A DNA stretch of 64,000 nt, taken from the NCBI GenBank assembly GCA_947493285.1, contig CANLQH010000001.1, positions 930,001 through 994,000 on the forward strand. The letters are read 5' to 3'. Source of the stretch: an uncultured Tenacibaculum sp. (lineage in GTDB: Bacteria; Bacteroidota; Bacteroidia; Flavobacteriales; Flavobacteriaceae). Of the stretch, positions 6,662 to 14,834 are shown piece by piece (the first letter of the stretch is position 1; every line of letters begins with the position of its first letter). The position numbers were made by a program, and so were the translations under genes. The notes below the pieces were generated by a model. It saw nothing but the letters and a program-made list of their open reading frames with translations, did not search any database and was not told the origin of the DNA.

Positions 6662-7153
6662 TTATTCTTTTAATGCAGCAGCAATTCTTGGGTCTCCAGG
6701 CTCAGTTGCACTTGCTAACGAAACAATACCCAGTTCGTTAACTACCATATAGCTTGGAATATCTTTAATTCCCAAACTTGTTGCAAAACCTCCCTTTAAT
6801 GCTGATGGCAAGAAATAATGCTGTCCATCAATATTAAAGAATCTATCAATACCTTTTTTCCATTGTGGAATTGTTTTATCTATTGATAAAAAAATAAAAA
6901 CCACATCAGGGTTCTCTGCTTTTAATTTTTTAACTGTTGGTATTCCAGAAATACACTCACTACACCATGAAGCACAAGCTTCAATCATCATTTTCTTACC
7001 TTTATTCTTTTCAAGAATTTCTTTAAAAGTTATTGAGCTTTCATCAATCGTTAAAAACTGTTCATTTAAAACTTCTAATGGAAAAGCTGATGGCTTTTCT
7101 GTGTTACAGGACACTAAAAAAACGAGTACTAATGCATAAATTACTCTTTTCAT
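6662..7153 (-). CDS. TlpA-like thioredoxin-fold lipoprotein (CSEC motif)
   Basis: A 163-residue protein with a lipoprotein signal (hydrophobic stretch ending FLVSC, Cys at residue 16) and a thioredoxin fold of the TlpA/ResA type: IEACASWCSECISGIPTVKK carries the redox pair C-S-E-C. Later motifs are FIFLSIDKTIPQWKKGIDRF and GIKDIPSYMVVNELG with the cis-Pro. It is predicted to be anchored in a membrane facing the periplasm and to act in disulfide exchange or cytochrome maturation. It is the third of three tandem paralogues (6662, 7201, 7699) in the tpiA operon. Confidence 0.85.
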   Translation of the reverse strand: MKRVIYALVLVFLVSCNTEKPSAFPLEVLNEQFLTIDESSITFKEILEKNKGKKMMIEACASWCSECISGIPTVKKLKAENPDVVFIFLSIDKTIPQWKKGIDRFFNIDGQHYFLPSALKGGFATSLGIKDIPSYMVVNELGIVSLASATEPGDPRIAAALKE

Positions 7154-7200
7154 TATAAAATGTTATTTAAGGGGTTAAATAATTTTATAGCTAAAATACG

Positions 7201-7695
7201 TTATTTTTTTTCTAAGCTTTGTTTAATTGATTTATCTGTTGCTTTTGTAGCATTAAAAACAATAATTTTTCCTTCCTCATTTATAACCAAATAACGAGGA
7301 ATCCAATTTAAACCTAAAAAATTACCAAAAGCACCTTTCCACCCTGATTGCATAAAATAATGTTGTCCTTTTATTTTTAATCGCTCTACTCCATTTTTCC
7401 ATGATTCTAAATCTCTATCTAGTGACAAAAACACATAACTCAATCCTGGATTTTCTTCTTGTATCTTTTTTACATCTGGTAAACTTTGTAAACAATCGGT
7501 ACACCAAGATGCCCAAACATCAATTAAAATTTTCTTTCCTTTATTTTTACTTAAAATTTCGCTGAATGTAGTTTCATCATTATTCATGGAAACAAAAACA
7601 TCATTTAATGCTTCTTTTGAAAACTCAGTTTCATTTTTAACTGAACAATTCAACAATAACACTCCTACAAATAATACTATTATACTTTTTTTCAT
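7201..7695 (-). CDS. TlpA-like thioredoxin-fold lipoprotein (CTDC motif)
   Basis: The 164-residue paralogue of its two neighbours has a lipobox (VLLLNC, Cys at residue 17). The redox site is in DVWASWCTDCLQSLPDVKKI and is followed by YVFLSLDRDLESWKNGVERL, KGQHYFMQ and LNWIPRYLVINEEG with the cis-Pro. Both active-site Cys are present, so it should be catalytically competent. It is 3 bases downstream of the Cys-poor paralogue and 47 bases upstream of the next one. The shared H-Y-F/Y-x-P/Q segment in all three shows recent tandem duplication. Confidence 0.85.
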   Translation of the reverse strand: MKKSIIVLFVGVLLLNCSVKNETEFSKEALNDVFVSMNNDETTFSEILSKNKGKKILIDVWASWCTDCLQSLPDVKKIQEENPGLSYVFLSLDRDLESWKNGVERLKIKGQHYFMQSGWKGAFGNFLGLNWIPRYLVINEEGKIIVFNATKATDKSIKQSLEKK

Positions 7696-7698
7696 CTT

Positions 7699-8181
7699 TT
7701 AATCTGTCTTGTTTTTTAACCTTTCTGAAACACTTGATGATTTATAAAGTAAAATTTCTCCATTTTTATCTAAAATCAAAAACCTTGGAATTGTTTTTAA
7801 TTTTAAAAACGCTCCCAGTTGACCTTTTCCTTTTTTGGGAATATAATAATGATTTCCTTTCACCTTAATATCATCAAGCCCTCTTTTCCAGTCGTGATAA
7901 GAGTGATCTACTGACAAAAAAATGTAGTTTATTTCTGAGTTTTCTTTTTGAAAAGCAATTACATCATCAAAACTATCTTGACTTACCGGGCAGTAAGTTG
8001 CAAAAATTTGAATAAAAGTTTTCTTACCGTTATTATTTTTTAAAATTTCACTTAAAGTAATAGGCTCTCTATTCAACGTTAACAATTCTTCGTTTAAAGC
8101 TTCAGAATTAAAATTCTTAGGCTGAAAAGCCGCACAACTACTTAACAATATAACTCCAACAAAAAACAATAAAAATCTCAT
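7699..8181 (-). CDS. TlpA-like lipoprotein with a degenerate redox site (CPVS)
   Basis: The 160-residue paralogue has a lipobox (ILLSSC, Cys at residue 16). The same fold marks appear (YIFLSVDHSYHDWKRGLDDI, KGNHYYIPK, KTIPRFLILDKNG), but the CxxC position reads FATYCPVSQDSFDD. Only the first Cys remains; the second is Ser. It therefore cannot form the usual intramolecular disulfide and may act as a monothiol exchanger, a binding protein or an inactive copy. It ends 3 bases before the next paralogue and begins 1 base after the ABC permease stop. Confidence 0.8.
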   Translation of the reverse strand: MRFLLFFVGVILLSSCAAFQPKNFNSEALNEELLTLNREPITLSEILKNNNGKKTFIQIFATYCPVSQDSFDDVIAFQKENSEINYIFLSVDHSYHDWKRGLDDIKVKGNHYYIPKKGKGQLGAFLKLKTIPRFLILDKNGEILLYKSSSVSERLKNKTD

Positions 8182-8182
8182 A

Positions 8183-9259
8183 CTAACTTAATCTTATTCT
8201 CGGGTCCAACCAACTATAAATTACATCAACCAAAATATTAATTATAATAAATAGTGCTGCTACAACTAATACAGACCCCATAATTACAGGTAAATCGAGC
8301 GTGTTTAATGAATTTACAATCTCTTTCCCTAATCCATTCCAATTAAAGATATACTCCACAAAAACCGCACCAGCTAACATAGAAGCAAACCAACCTGAAA
8401 TTGCTGTTACAACTGGATTTAAAGAGTTTTTTAAGGCATGCTTTTTAATTATCTGAGACATAGTTAATCCTTTTGCTTTTGCCGTACGAATATAATCTTG
8501 ACTCATTGTTTCTAACAACGAGTTTCTCATTAACTGAATTACTACTGCTAACGGGCGGATGCCTAAAACTATTGCTGGTAACAATAAGTTTTTCCACTGT
8601 ATATACATTCCTTCTCCAAAATCATCAACTTCATATAAACTCCCCGTCATTTCTAACCCCGTGTACTCATGAAGCACGAAACCAAAAAACCAAGCAAATA
8701 ATATTGCTGAAAAGAAAGACGGAACACTCATTCCTAAAGTACTTATTACTGCTATAACTCTATCGAAAAAAGTATCTTTATATAATGCTGATAAAATTCC
8801 TAAAACGATTCCCAATGCTAATGCTATAACAATAGCTAAAATTGCCAAAACAGCTGTATTCGGTAATGTTTCAGCTATAACCTCTGATACATTTTTTCCG
8901 TTTTTCTGAAAGGATTCACGTAAATATGGACATTTAAAAACTACTGAAGTCTTTCCAATATCAAATATTTTTTGGTATTGATATTTTTCATCAGACAAAT
9001 AGGTGTAATCGTTTTTATTGTCACTATGAAATGACACAGGAGACACATCATTTAAATAGTATAAATACTGAGTAAATACAGGTTTATCAAAACCATATTT
9101 CTTTCTAATATTTTGTAACTGCTCAGTATCTTCTCGTTGATCTAACATCATTCTTGCAGGATCTCCAGGCAGTACATTAAACAAAAAGAAAATAACTGTA
9201 ACCACTCCGAAAAGGGTTAAAAATCCGTAGAAAATTTTGTTAATTATATATTGAAACAT
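8183..9259 (-). CDS. ABC transporter permease, DppB/OppB family
   Basis: The 358-residue inner-membrane permease starts MFQYIINKIFYGFLTLFGVV (TM1), followed by the family motif FNVLPGDPARMMLDQREDTE. It then has a periplasmic loop (about residues 60-125) and five C-terminal TM helices. The EAA loop that contacts the ATPase is MSQDYIRTAKAKGLTMSQII. The family imports peptides or nickel with a second permease, two ATPases and a binding protein, none of which is next to it, so it is an orphan subunit here. A TTG three codons upstream is a possible alternative start. A -7 box TATCTTTG lies just before the ATG. Confidence 0.88.
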   Translation of the reverse strand: MFQYIINKIFYGFLTLFGVVTVIFFLFNVLPGDPARMMLDQREDTEQLQNIRKKYGFDKPVFTQYLYYLNDVSPVSFHSDNKNDYTYLSDEKYQYQKIFDIGKTSVVFKCPYLRESFQKNGKNVSEVIAETLPNTAVLAILAIVIALALGIVLGILSALYKDTFFDRVIAVISTLGMSVPSFFSAILFAWFFGFVLHEYTGLEMTGSLYEVDDFGEGMYIQWKNLLLPAIVLGIRPLAVVIQLMRNSLLETMSQDYIRTAKAKGLTMSQIIKKHALKNSLNPVVTAISGWFASMLAGAVFVEYIFNWNGLGKEIVNSLNTLDLPVIMGSVLVVAALFIIINILVDVIYSWLDPRIRLS

Positions 9260-9265
9260 TAATAA

Positions 9266-9302
9266 CAAAGATAATAGAAAGTGTTAAAAAAGTGTACTTT
9301 TG
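9266..9302. promoter_or_regulatory. Divergent -7 promoter elements of the permease operon and pyrF
   Basis: TATCTTTG on the minus strand (9266-9273) serves the permease-tlpA-tpiA operon, and TACTTTTG on the plus strand (9295-9302) serves pyrF. Both match TAnnTTTG. The two starts are only about 60 bases apart, so the promoters face away from each other across a very small control region. Confidence 0.5.
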
Positions 9303-9322
9303 TATAACTTTTACAACAACAC

Positions 9323-10135
9323 ATGACAACACAACAATTAGTTAACGAAATTCGAAAAAAGAAATCGTTTTTATGCATCGGCTTAGATGTTGATTTAACT
9401 AAAATACCTCAACACTTACTAAAAGAAGAAGATCCAATATTCGCTTTTAACAAAGAAATTATTGACGCCACACATCATCTTTGTGTAGCTTACAAACCAA
9501 ATACTGCTTTTTATGAAGCCTACGGTTTAAAAGGATGGAAAGCTCTTGAAAAGACAATAAATTACATTAACGAAAGGCATCCTGAAATTTTTACGATTGC
9601 CGATGCTAAACGTGGTGATATAGGAAATACCTCAACCATGTATGCAAAAGCATTTTTTGAAGACTTAGCTTTTGATTCTGTTACTGTAGCTCCGTATATG
9701 GGAAAAGATTCTGTTGAGCCTTTTTTGGCTTTTGACAACAAACATACCATTATGCTAGCTTTAACTTCTAATCAAGGTGCTTTTGACTTCCAGACGCTAA
9801 GCGTAAATAAGCAAGAATTATACAAGGAAGTACTACAAGTTTCAAAATCTTGGAAAAACTCAGAAAATTTAATGTATGTAGTTGGAGCTACCAAAGCAGA
9901 ATATTTTACTGAAATAAGAAAAATAATACCGAACTCTTTTTTATTAGTTCCTGGTGTTGGTGCTCAAGGAGGTAATTTACAAGAGGTTTGTAAATATGGA
10001 TTATCCGAAAACATCGGTTTATTGATCAATTCTTCTCGTGGAATTATCTACGCTTCTAACAAAAATGACTTTGCTGCTGCTGCAACAAAGAAAGCTGAAG
10101 AGTTACAAAGTCAGATGGCAGAAATCTTAAATTAA
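9323..10135 (+). CDS. pyrF: Orotidine 5'-phosphate decarboxylase (type 2)
   Basis: The 270-residue enzyme makes UMP from OMP in the last step of pyrimidine synthesis. It starts [20 protein letters not shown] then LDVDLTKIP. The catalytic charged network is [20 protein letters not shown] (Asp-Lys-x-x-Asp), and the phosphate-binding end is [15 protein letters not shown] with [11 protein letters not shown]. The longer length and these motifs place it in the type 2 (PyrF/subfamily 2) group usual for Bacteroidota. The next gene follows 3 bases later. Confidence 0.95.
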   Translation: MTTQQLVNEIRKKKSFLCIGLDVDLTKIPQHLLKEEDPIFAFNKEIIDATHHLCVAYKPNTAFYEAYGLKGWKALEKTINYINERHPEIFTIADAKRGDIGNTSTMYAKAFFEDLAFDSVTVAPYMGKDSVEPFLAFDNKHTIMLALTSNQGAFDFQTLSVNKQELYKEVLQVSKSWKNSENLMYVVGATKAEYFTEIRKIIPNSFLLVPGVGAQGGNLQEVCKYGLSENIGLLINSSRGIIYASNKNDFAAAATKKAEELQSQMAEILN

Positions 10136-10138
10136 ATA

Positions 10139-10930
10139 ATGAAATTCAAAGACCAAATAAATCGAGTTTTTGAATTACCTGAAACTCCAAAACGAATTAT
10201 TTCATTAGTTCCAAGTCAAACTGAATTGTTAGTTGACTTAGGTATAGAAGATTCTATTGTTGGACTTAGTAAGTTTTGTATTCACCCTTTAGGTTTAAAA
10301 AAAACAAAGACTATTGTTGGAGGTACAAAGACAATTAATATTGAAAAGATAAAGGCTTTAAAACCTGATATTATTCTTTGTAATAAAGAGGAAAACACCA
10401 AAGAAATTGTTGAAGTCTGTGAACAAATTGCTCCGACACATGTTTCTGATATTTATGAGCTTGACGACGCCAAAGAACTTATAAATCAATATGGGAAAAT
10501 ATTTTCTTGTGAAACATCCGCTTTAAAAATTAATAAGGAATTAGAGTATAAAATAAACGATTTTAAACAGTTTATTAAAAATCAAAAAACAATAAGAGTT
10601 GCTTATTTTATTTGGAGAAACCCATGGATGGTTGCCGCTAATAATACTTTTATAAATCACTTACTTCAATTAAATAATTTTGAAAATATTTATACTAACA
10701 AAGAGCGATATCCTGAAGTTGATATTGAAATAATTTCACAAGAAAACAAACCTAAATTGATTTTACTCTCCTCAGAACCTTACCCTTTTAAAGAAATTCA
10801 CATCCAAGAAATACAAAAACACAATCCTAACTCTAAAATATTGTTAGTTGATGGTGAATTGTTTTCCTGGTATGGAAGTAGGTTGCTAAAAGCTTTTGAT
10901 TATTTTAAAAAATTACGCAATAGAATTTGA
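10139..10930 (+). CDS. BtuF/FhuD-like helical-backbone metal receptor, no signal peptide
   Basis: The 263-residue protein has the class III binding-protein fold: RIISLVPSQTELLVDLGIED, SIVGLSKFCIHP, GGTKTINIEKIKALKPDIIL, and a C-terminal lobe with QENKPKLILLSSEPYPFKE. This matches cobalamin/siderophore-binding proteins (BtuF group). Unlike periplasmic members it starts MKFKDQINRVFELPETPKRI with no signal sequence or lipobox, so as annotated it is cytoplasmic; no in-frame upstream start would add a signal, because pyrF ends 3 bases earlier. No BtuCD is adjacent. Its 3' end overlaps a convergent small gene by 18 bases. Confidence 0.75.
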   Translation: MKFKDQINRVFELPETPKRIISLVPSQTELLVDLGIEDSIVGLSKFCIHPLGLKKTKTIVGGTKTINIEKIKALKPDIILCNKEENTKEIVEVCEQIAPTHVSDIYELDDAKELINQYGKIFSCETSALKINKELEYKINDFKQFIKNQKTIRVAYFIWRNPWMVAANNTFINHLLQLNNFENIYTNKERYPEVDIEIISQENKPKLILLSSEPYPFKEIHIQEIQKHNPNSKILLVDGELFSWYGSRLLKAFDYFKKLRNRI

Positions 10931-11110
10931 AATATCTTTATCTAAATATTTTAGTCTGTTAATTTTCTCTAACACTTTCATTGCTTTAAATGCTGAGCGA
11001 TCACTCTTACATTCATCCACATACTTATAATCATTCGCTCTTTCAACCAACTTACGATACCTCTCCTCTAGATGATTTTTATATCTATGTAGTTGATTAA
11101 TTCGTGTCAT
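10913..11110 (-). CDS. Conserved small basic protein, unknown function
   Basis: A 65-residue, highly charged helical protein, MTRINQLHRYKNHLEERYRK then LVERANDYKYVDECKSDRSA and a Lys/Leu-rich tail. I believe it is a conserved Flavobacteriia hypothetical. The frame extends 12 codons upstream (MCIFIVHLTKVK), but the family-like start is the internal Met at 11110. It is convergent with, and overlaps by 18 bases, the BtuF-like gene. No functional motif is visible. Confidence 0.6.
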   Translation of the reverse strand: MTRINQLHRYKNHLEERYRKLVERANDYKYVDECKSDRSAFKAMKVLEKINRLKYLDKDISNSIA

Positions 11111-11212
11111 TTTCACTTTGGTTAAATGGACTATAAATATACACAATTATTTGATTTTCAGAAGCATAAAAACAACTCGGATTACATTTTAAGTGTTTTT
11201 CCTATTTATAAC

Positions 11213-11244
11213 AAAAAAGACCCACTAAATAGTGAGCCTTTTTT
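11213..11244 (-). terminator. Terminator of the DUF4197 gene
   Basis: A hairpin with A-run AAAAAAG (11213-11219), stem CACTA/TAGTG and closing CTTTTTT (11238-11244). An internal mismatch interrupts it. It lies 18 bases past the stop of the minus-strand DUF4197 gene. Confidence 0.55.
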
Positions 11245-11261
11245 ACTAATCTAATTTATTT

Positions 11262-11969
11262 TTACCTACCATCTTGCAAAGCAAAAACTCTACGTAATAA
11301 ATCAGTATTTCTTAAACCTACTTTTTCACGAATTCCTTTTTCTTCAACAGCAATCATAGTAAAAACTCCTTTTAACGCTTCAGTTGTTACATAATCTGTT
11401 AAATCTGGATTTACTTTATTTACAAAAGGAATACTATTGTATTTATTAATTAAGTTAGACCATATTTGATCAGCACCTACTTTAGCAAATGAGTTTTTTA
11501 TTACTGGATTAAATTTGCCATATAAAGCGGCATTTGTTTTTCCTTGCAAATAAGAAGTCGCTGCGTTTTGCTCGCCTAATAAAATGTTTTTTGCATCATT
11601 AAAAGTAATCCCTTTTACGGCATCAACAAAAATAGGAGCAGCTGTTTTTACAGCATCTTCCGCAGTTCTATTAATTGCTCTTAAACCCTCGTCAGCTAAA
11701 CTACTTAAACCTATTTTACGTAAAGCGTTATCTACAGTTTGTAATTCTTTAGGCAACAATATCTTCACTAAATCATTTTTATAAAAACCGTCTTTAGCAG
11801 TTAATTTGGTTACCTGATTTTGTATTCCATTATCTAATGCTTGACGCAAACCTCCTCCGATTTGATCTTGTGTTAAAACTCCACCTGTTGGTAATTGATT
11901 TACTACTTTTTGTAATTCAGCACATCCAGTTAATAGAACCACAAATGCTAATGCTATAATTTTTTTCAT
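11262..11969 (-). CDS. DUF4197 lipoprotein
   Basis: The 235-residue protein has a lipoprotein signal (MKKIIALAFVVLLTGC, Cys at residue 16) and the DUF4197 body: LTQDQIGGGLRQALDNGIQN, DLVKILLPKELQTVDNALRK, FVDAVKGITFNDAKNILLGE, ATSYLQGKTNAAL and VTTEALKGVFTMIAVEEKGI. DUF4197 proteins are exported, mostly helical and of unknown function. The gene appears to be single, with a terminator after it. Confidence 0.88.
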   Translation of the reverse strand: MKKIIALAFVVLLTGCAELQKVVNQLPTGGVLTQDQIGGGLRQALDNGIQNQVTKLTAKDGFYKNDLVKILLPKELQTVDNALRKIGLSSLADEGLRAINRTAEDAVKTAAPIFVDAVKGITFNDAKNILLGEQNAATSYLQGKTNAALYGKFNPVIKNSFAKVGADQIWSNLINKYNSIPFVNKVNPDLTDYVTTEALKGVFTMIAVEEKGIREKVGLRNTDLLRRVFALQDGR

Positions 11970-12017
11970 TTTGTTTGATTTATACTTTTTAGAAACAATT
12001 AATTAATAATTGTCACT

Positions 12018-12182
12018 TTATTTAAAACTATCTGTGTTTTTATCATATCCATACGGACAATGTTTACATCCACTTTTACAACAATAACCTCGTCTTAAAT
12101 GGTAAGCTTCTTTAAAAACCCTATACCCATCTTCGTTTACATAATACTCATCTGGAGTAGGTTTTAAAATTTTATTTCTCAT
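12018..12182 (-). CDS. DUF5522 small Cys-rich protein
   Basis: The 54-residue ORF reads MRNKILKPTPDEYYVNEDGY then RVFKEAYHLRRGYCCKSGCK and HCPYGYDKNTDSFK. The motif GYCC-x-x-GC-x-HCPYG is diagnostic of the DUF5522 family, a short protein with four to five Cys and a His likely to bind a metal such as zinc. The role is unknown. It lies between the DUF4197 and DUF4136 genes on the same strand, with a terminator upstream, so it probably has its own promoter. Confidence 0.8.
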   Translation of the reverse strand: MRNKILKPTPDEYYVNEDGYRVFKEAYHLRRGYCCKSGCKHCPYGYDKNTDSFK

Positions 12183-12195
12183 ACTACAAATATCA

Positions 12196-12247
12196 TAAAA
12201 AAAGATACGTTAATCAGATTTTTCTAAATTTCTGATAAACGTATCTT
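12196..12247 (-). terminator. Terminator of the DUF4136 gene
   Basis: The inverted repeat AAGATACGTT (12202-12211) and AACGTATCTT (12238-12247), extended inward by AATCAGA/TCTGAT, sits 28 bases past the DUF4136 stop. On the minus strand it is followed by TTTTTTATG. Confidence 0.75.
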
Positions 12248-12275
12248 CTTATCTAAATAAATAATCACTTATTTC

Positions 12276-12815
12276 TTAATCTCTTCCTGGAGGATATTTT
12301 GCCATTATTTCTCCAACAAACTCTTTAATACGAGCTTCTCTTTTTTCAACATTACTCATTCTTAAGGCTCCTGTACCAATACCTTGCCATATCAACTCTT
12401 TATTTTTGGCATCAATAATATCCAAAAATAAAGTTCCTTCAGTATATTGATTAACATTTAAACGATTGGCCCCGTTCCACATCCAAGGATTCCAGCCCCA
12501 ACCGTAACCATAGCCCCAGTTGTTATCTGTGATATTAACACGCTCTCTACTCTTTGTAAAAAGACTTACCAAAACATCAGGATTAGAAGACTTAACCATT
12601 CCTTTCGCTAGTAATTCAGCTTCAACAGCTCTCATTATTCGTTTTTTATCTAAATCAGAAATATTCGCTTTGTCTATTCCTTTTTTGTAAAACGCAAATG
12701 TTTTGTACTGGTTAAAATCTACTTTTGTATCATAATCTGTTGCAACTCTTACCGAGCTACAAGAAATCATTAACAAAGTAATAATTGGTAAAAAAAGTAA
12801 TTTTGTTATTTTCAT
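12276..12815 (-). CDS. DUF4136 lipoprotein
   Basis: The 179-residue exported protein has a lipobox (LLMISC, Cys at residue 19) and the DUF4136 pattern: VATDYDTKVDFNQYKTFAFY, KKRIMRAVEAELLAKGMVKS, NPDVLVSLFTKSRERVNITD, then a Gly/Trp/Tyr-rich loop (NNWGYGYGWGWNPWMWNG) and QYTEGTLFLDIIDAKNKELI. The domain is found in many envelope lipoproteins; its function is unknown. It starts 11 bases after hutU on the same strand and may be read through from the hut genes, but no functional link is known. Confidence 0.88.
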   Translation of the reverse strand: MKITKLLFLPIITLLMISCSSVRVATDYDTKVDFNQYKTFAFYKKGIDKANISDLDKKRIMRAVEAELLAKGMVKSSNPDVLVSLFTKSRERVNITDNNWGYGYGWGWNPWMWNGANRLNVNQYTEGTLFLDIIDAKNKELIWQGIGTGALRMSNVEKREARIKEFVGEIMAKYPPGRD

Positions 12816-12826
12816 TTTCTTAGGAT

Positions 12827-14824
12827 TTACACATTATCTAATAATGCATCATCCACTAAATTAGGAACCGTTACTTTTAATTTCTTTTCAGCTTTCATTG
12901 CTCTTTTAATAGCAAATACTGCTCCTTCATTTCTTGCCCAACTACGTCGTGAAATTCCATTGTTCACATCCCAGAAAAGCATTGATTTTAAGCGTCTTGA
13001 TGCACCTTTAGAACCATCAAGAAGCATGCCAAATCCTCCGTTAATAGCTTCTCCCCAACCTACTCCACCGCCATTGTGGATTGAAACCCAAGTAGCTCCT
13101 CTAAAACTATCTCCAATTACATTGTGAATCGCCATATCAGCAGTATAACGAGAACCGTCGTAAATATTTGAAGTTTCACGATATGGAGAATCTGTACCAG
13201 ATACATCATGATGATCACGACCTAATACCACATTACCAATCTTACCTTTTTTAATGGCTTTATTAAACGCTTCTGCAATTTTCATTCGTCCTTCAGCATC
13301 GGCATATAAAATACGTGCTTGAGAACCTACAACTAGTTTATTCTCTTGAGCTCCTTTAATCCACTGAATATTGTCAGCCATTTGTTGCTGAATTTCTTCA
13401 GGTGAGTTCTTTTTTATTTTTTCTAATACTTTACAAGCAATCGCATCTGTTTTAGCCAAATCTTTTGGATCACCTGATGTACATACCCAACGGAATGGTC
13501 CGAAACCATAATCAAAACACATTGGCCCCATAATATCTTGCACGTAAGACGGGTATTTAAACTCTCTACCAATGGTAGGGTTCTCTGCCATTACATCTGC
13601 TCCTGCTCTACTTGCTTCTAACAAAAATGCATTTCCATAATCAAAGAAATACGTTCCTTTTGCTGTGTGCTTGTTTATTGCTTTTGCATGACGACGCAAC
13701 GTTTCTTGTACTTTTTCTTTAAATAGTTCAGGTTCATTTGCCATCATTTCATTTGCATCATCAAACGAAATATCTACAGGATAATACCCTCCTGCCCACG
13801 GATTGTGTAATGATGTTTGATCCGAACCTAAATCGATATGTACATTCGCTTCATCAAACTTTTCCCAAACCTCAACGATATTTCCTAAATAAGCGATTGA
13901 AACCGTTTCTTTATTTTCTTTTGCTGATTTTACTCGAATAACTAATTCATCCAAATCAGTAATTTTCTCATCAATCCAACCTTGTTCTAAACGAATCTGC
14001 GTAATCTTCGGATTCACCTCAGCACAAACCGTAATACAACCTGCAATATTACCTGCTTTGGGTTGCGCTCCACTCATACCACCTAAACCAGCGGTTACAA
14101 ATAGGTTTCCTTTTGGCTCTTTTTTAATTTTTCTGAATCCGTTTAAAACGGTAATTGTTGTTCCATGTACAATTCCTTGTGGCCCTATATACATATAACT
14201 ACCCGCTGTCATTTGCCCGTATTGAGAAACTCCTAAGGCATTCATTCTTTCCCAGTCGTCTGGTTGCGAATAATTAGGAATTACCATTCCGTTTGTAACC
14301 ACAACTCTTGGTGCATCTTTATGTGATGGAAATAATCCCATAGGATGTCCCGAATACATTGTTAACGTTTGTTTATCCGTCATTTCAGACAAATATTGCA
14401 TCGTTAATAAATATTGCGCCCAATTAGAGAATACTGCTCCGTTACCTCCATATGTAATTAATTCATGAGGGTGTTGAGCTACAGCATAATCTAAATTATT
14501 CTGAATCATTAGCATGATTGCTTTCGCTTGTGTGCTCTTTCCAGGATATTCTTCTATATCACGAGCATACATTTTATATGTTGGACGAAAACGGTACATA
14601 TAAATTCTACCATATTTCTCTAACTCTTCTGCAAATTCTGGTAATAAAACCTCGTGATGTTTTTTATCAAAATAACGTAAGGCGTTTTTTAACGCTAGTT
14701 TTTTCTCTTCTGCAGTTAAAATTTCTTTACGTTTTGGCGCTCTATTTATCGACGAATCGTAAACTGGCATTTCTGGTAATTCGCTAGGGATCCCTTGTTT
14801 TATTTGCTCTTTAAATGTCATCAT
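12827..14824 (-). CDS. hutU: Urocanate hydratase
   Basis: The 665-residue enzyme converts urocanate to imidazolonepropionate using bound NAD+, the second step of histidine breakdown. Conserved regions include YGGNGAVFSNWAQYLLTMQY, MYSGHPMGLFPSHKDAPRVV, TAGLGGMSGAQPKA (NAD-binding), LGSDQTSLHNP, DIMGPMCFDYGFGPFRWVC (the urocanase signature with its active-site Cys) and SIHNGGGVGWGEAINGGFGM. It belongs to the long form (about 660 residues) usual in Bacteroidota rather than the 550-residue proteobacterial form. hutH is 10 bases upstream on the same strand; hutI and hutG are not in this window. Confidence 0.95.
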   Translation of the reverse strand: MMTFKEQIKQGIPSELPEMPVYDSSINRAPKRKEILTAEEKKLALKNALRYFDKKHHEVLLPEFAEELEKYGRIYMYRFRPTYKMYARDIEEYPGKSTQAKAIMLMIQNNLDYAVAQHPHELITYGGNGAVFSNWAQYLLTMQYLSEMTDKQTLTMYSGHPMGLFPSHKDAPRVVVTNGMVIPNYSQPDDWERMNALGVSQYGQMTAGSYMYIGPQGIVHGTTITVLNGFRKIKKEPKGNLFVTAGLGGMSGAQPKAGNIAGCITVCAEVNPKITQIRLEQGWIDEKITDLDELVIRVKSAKENKETVSIAYLGNIVEVWEKFDEANVHIDLGSDQTSLHNPWAGGYYPVDISFDDANEMMANEPELFKEKVQETLRRHAKAINKHTAKGTYFFDYGNAFLLEASRAGADVMAENPTIGREFKYPSYVQDIMGPMCFDYGFGPFRWVCTSGDPKDLAKTDAIACKVLEKIKKNSPEEIQQQMADNIQWIKGAQENKLVVGSQARILYADAEGRMKIAEAFNKAIKKGKIGNVVLGRDHHDVSGTDSPYRETSNIYDGSRYTADMAIHNVIGDSFRGATWVSIHNGGGVGWGEAINGGFGMLLDGSKGASRRLKSMLFWDVNNGISRRSWARNEGAVFAIKRAMKAEKKLKVTVPNLVDDALLDNV

Positions 14825-14834
14825 AATTTCTTTT

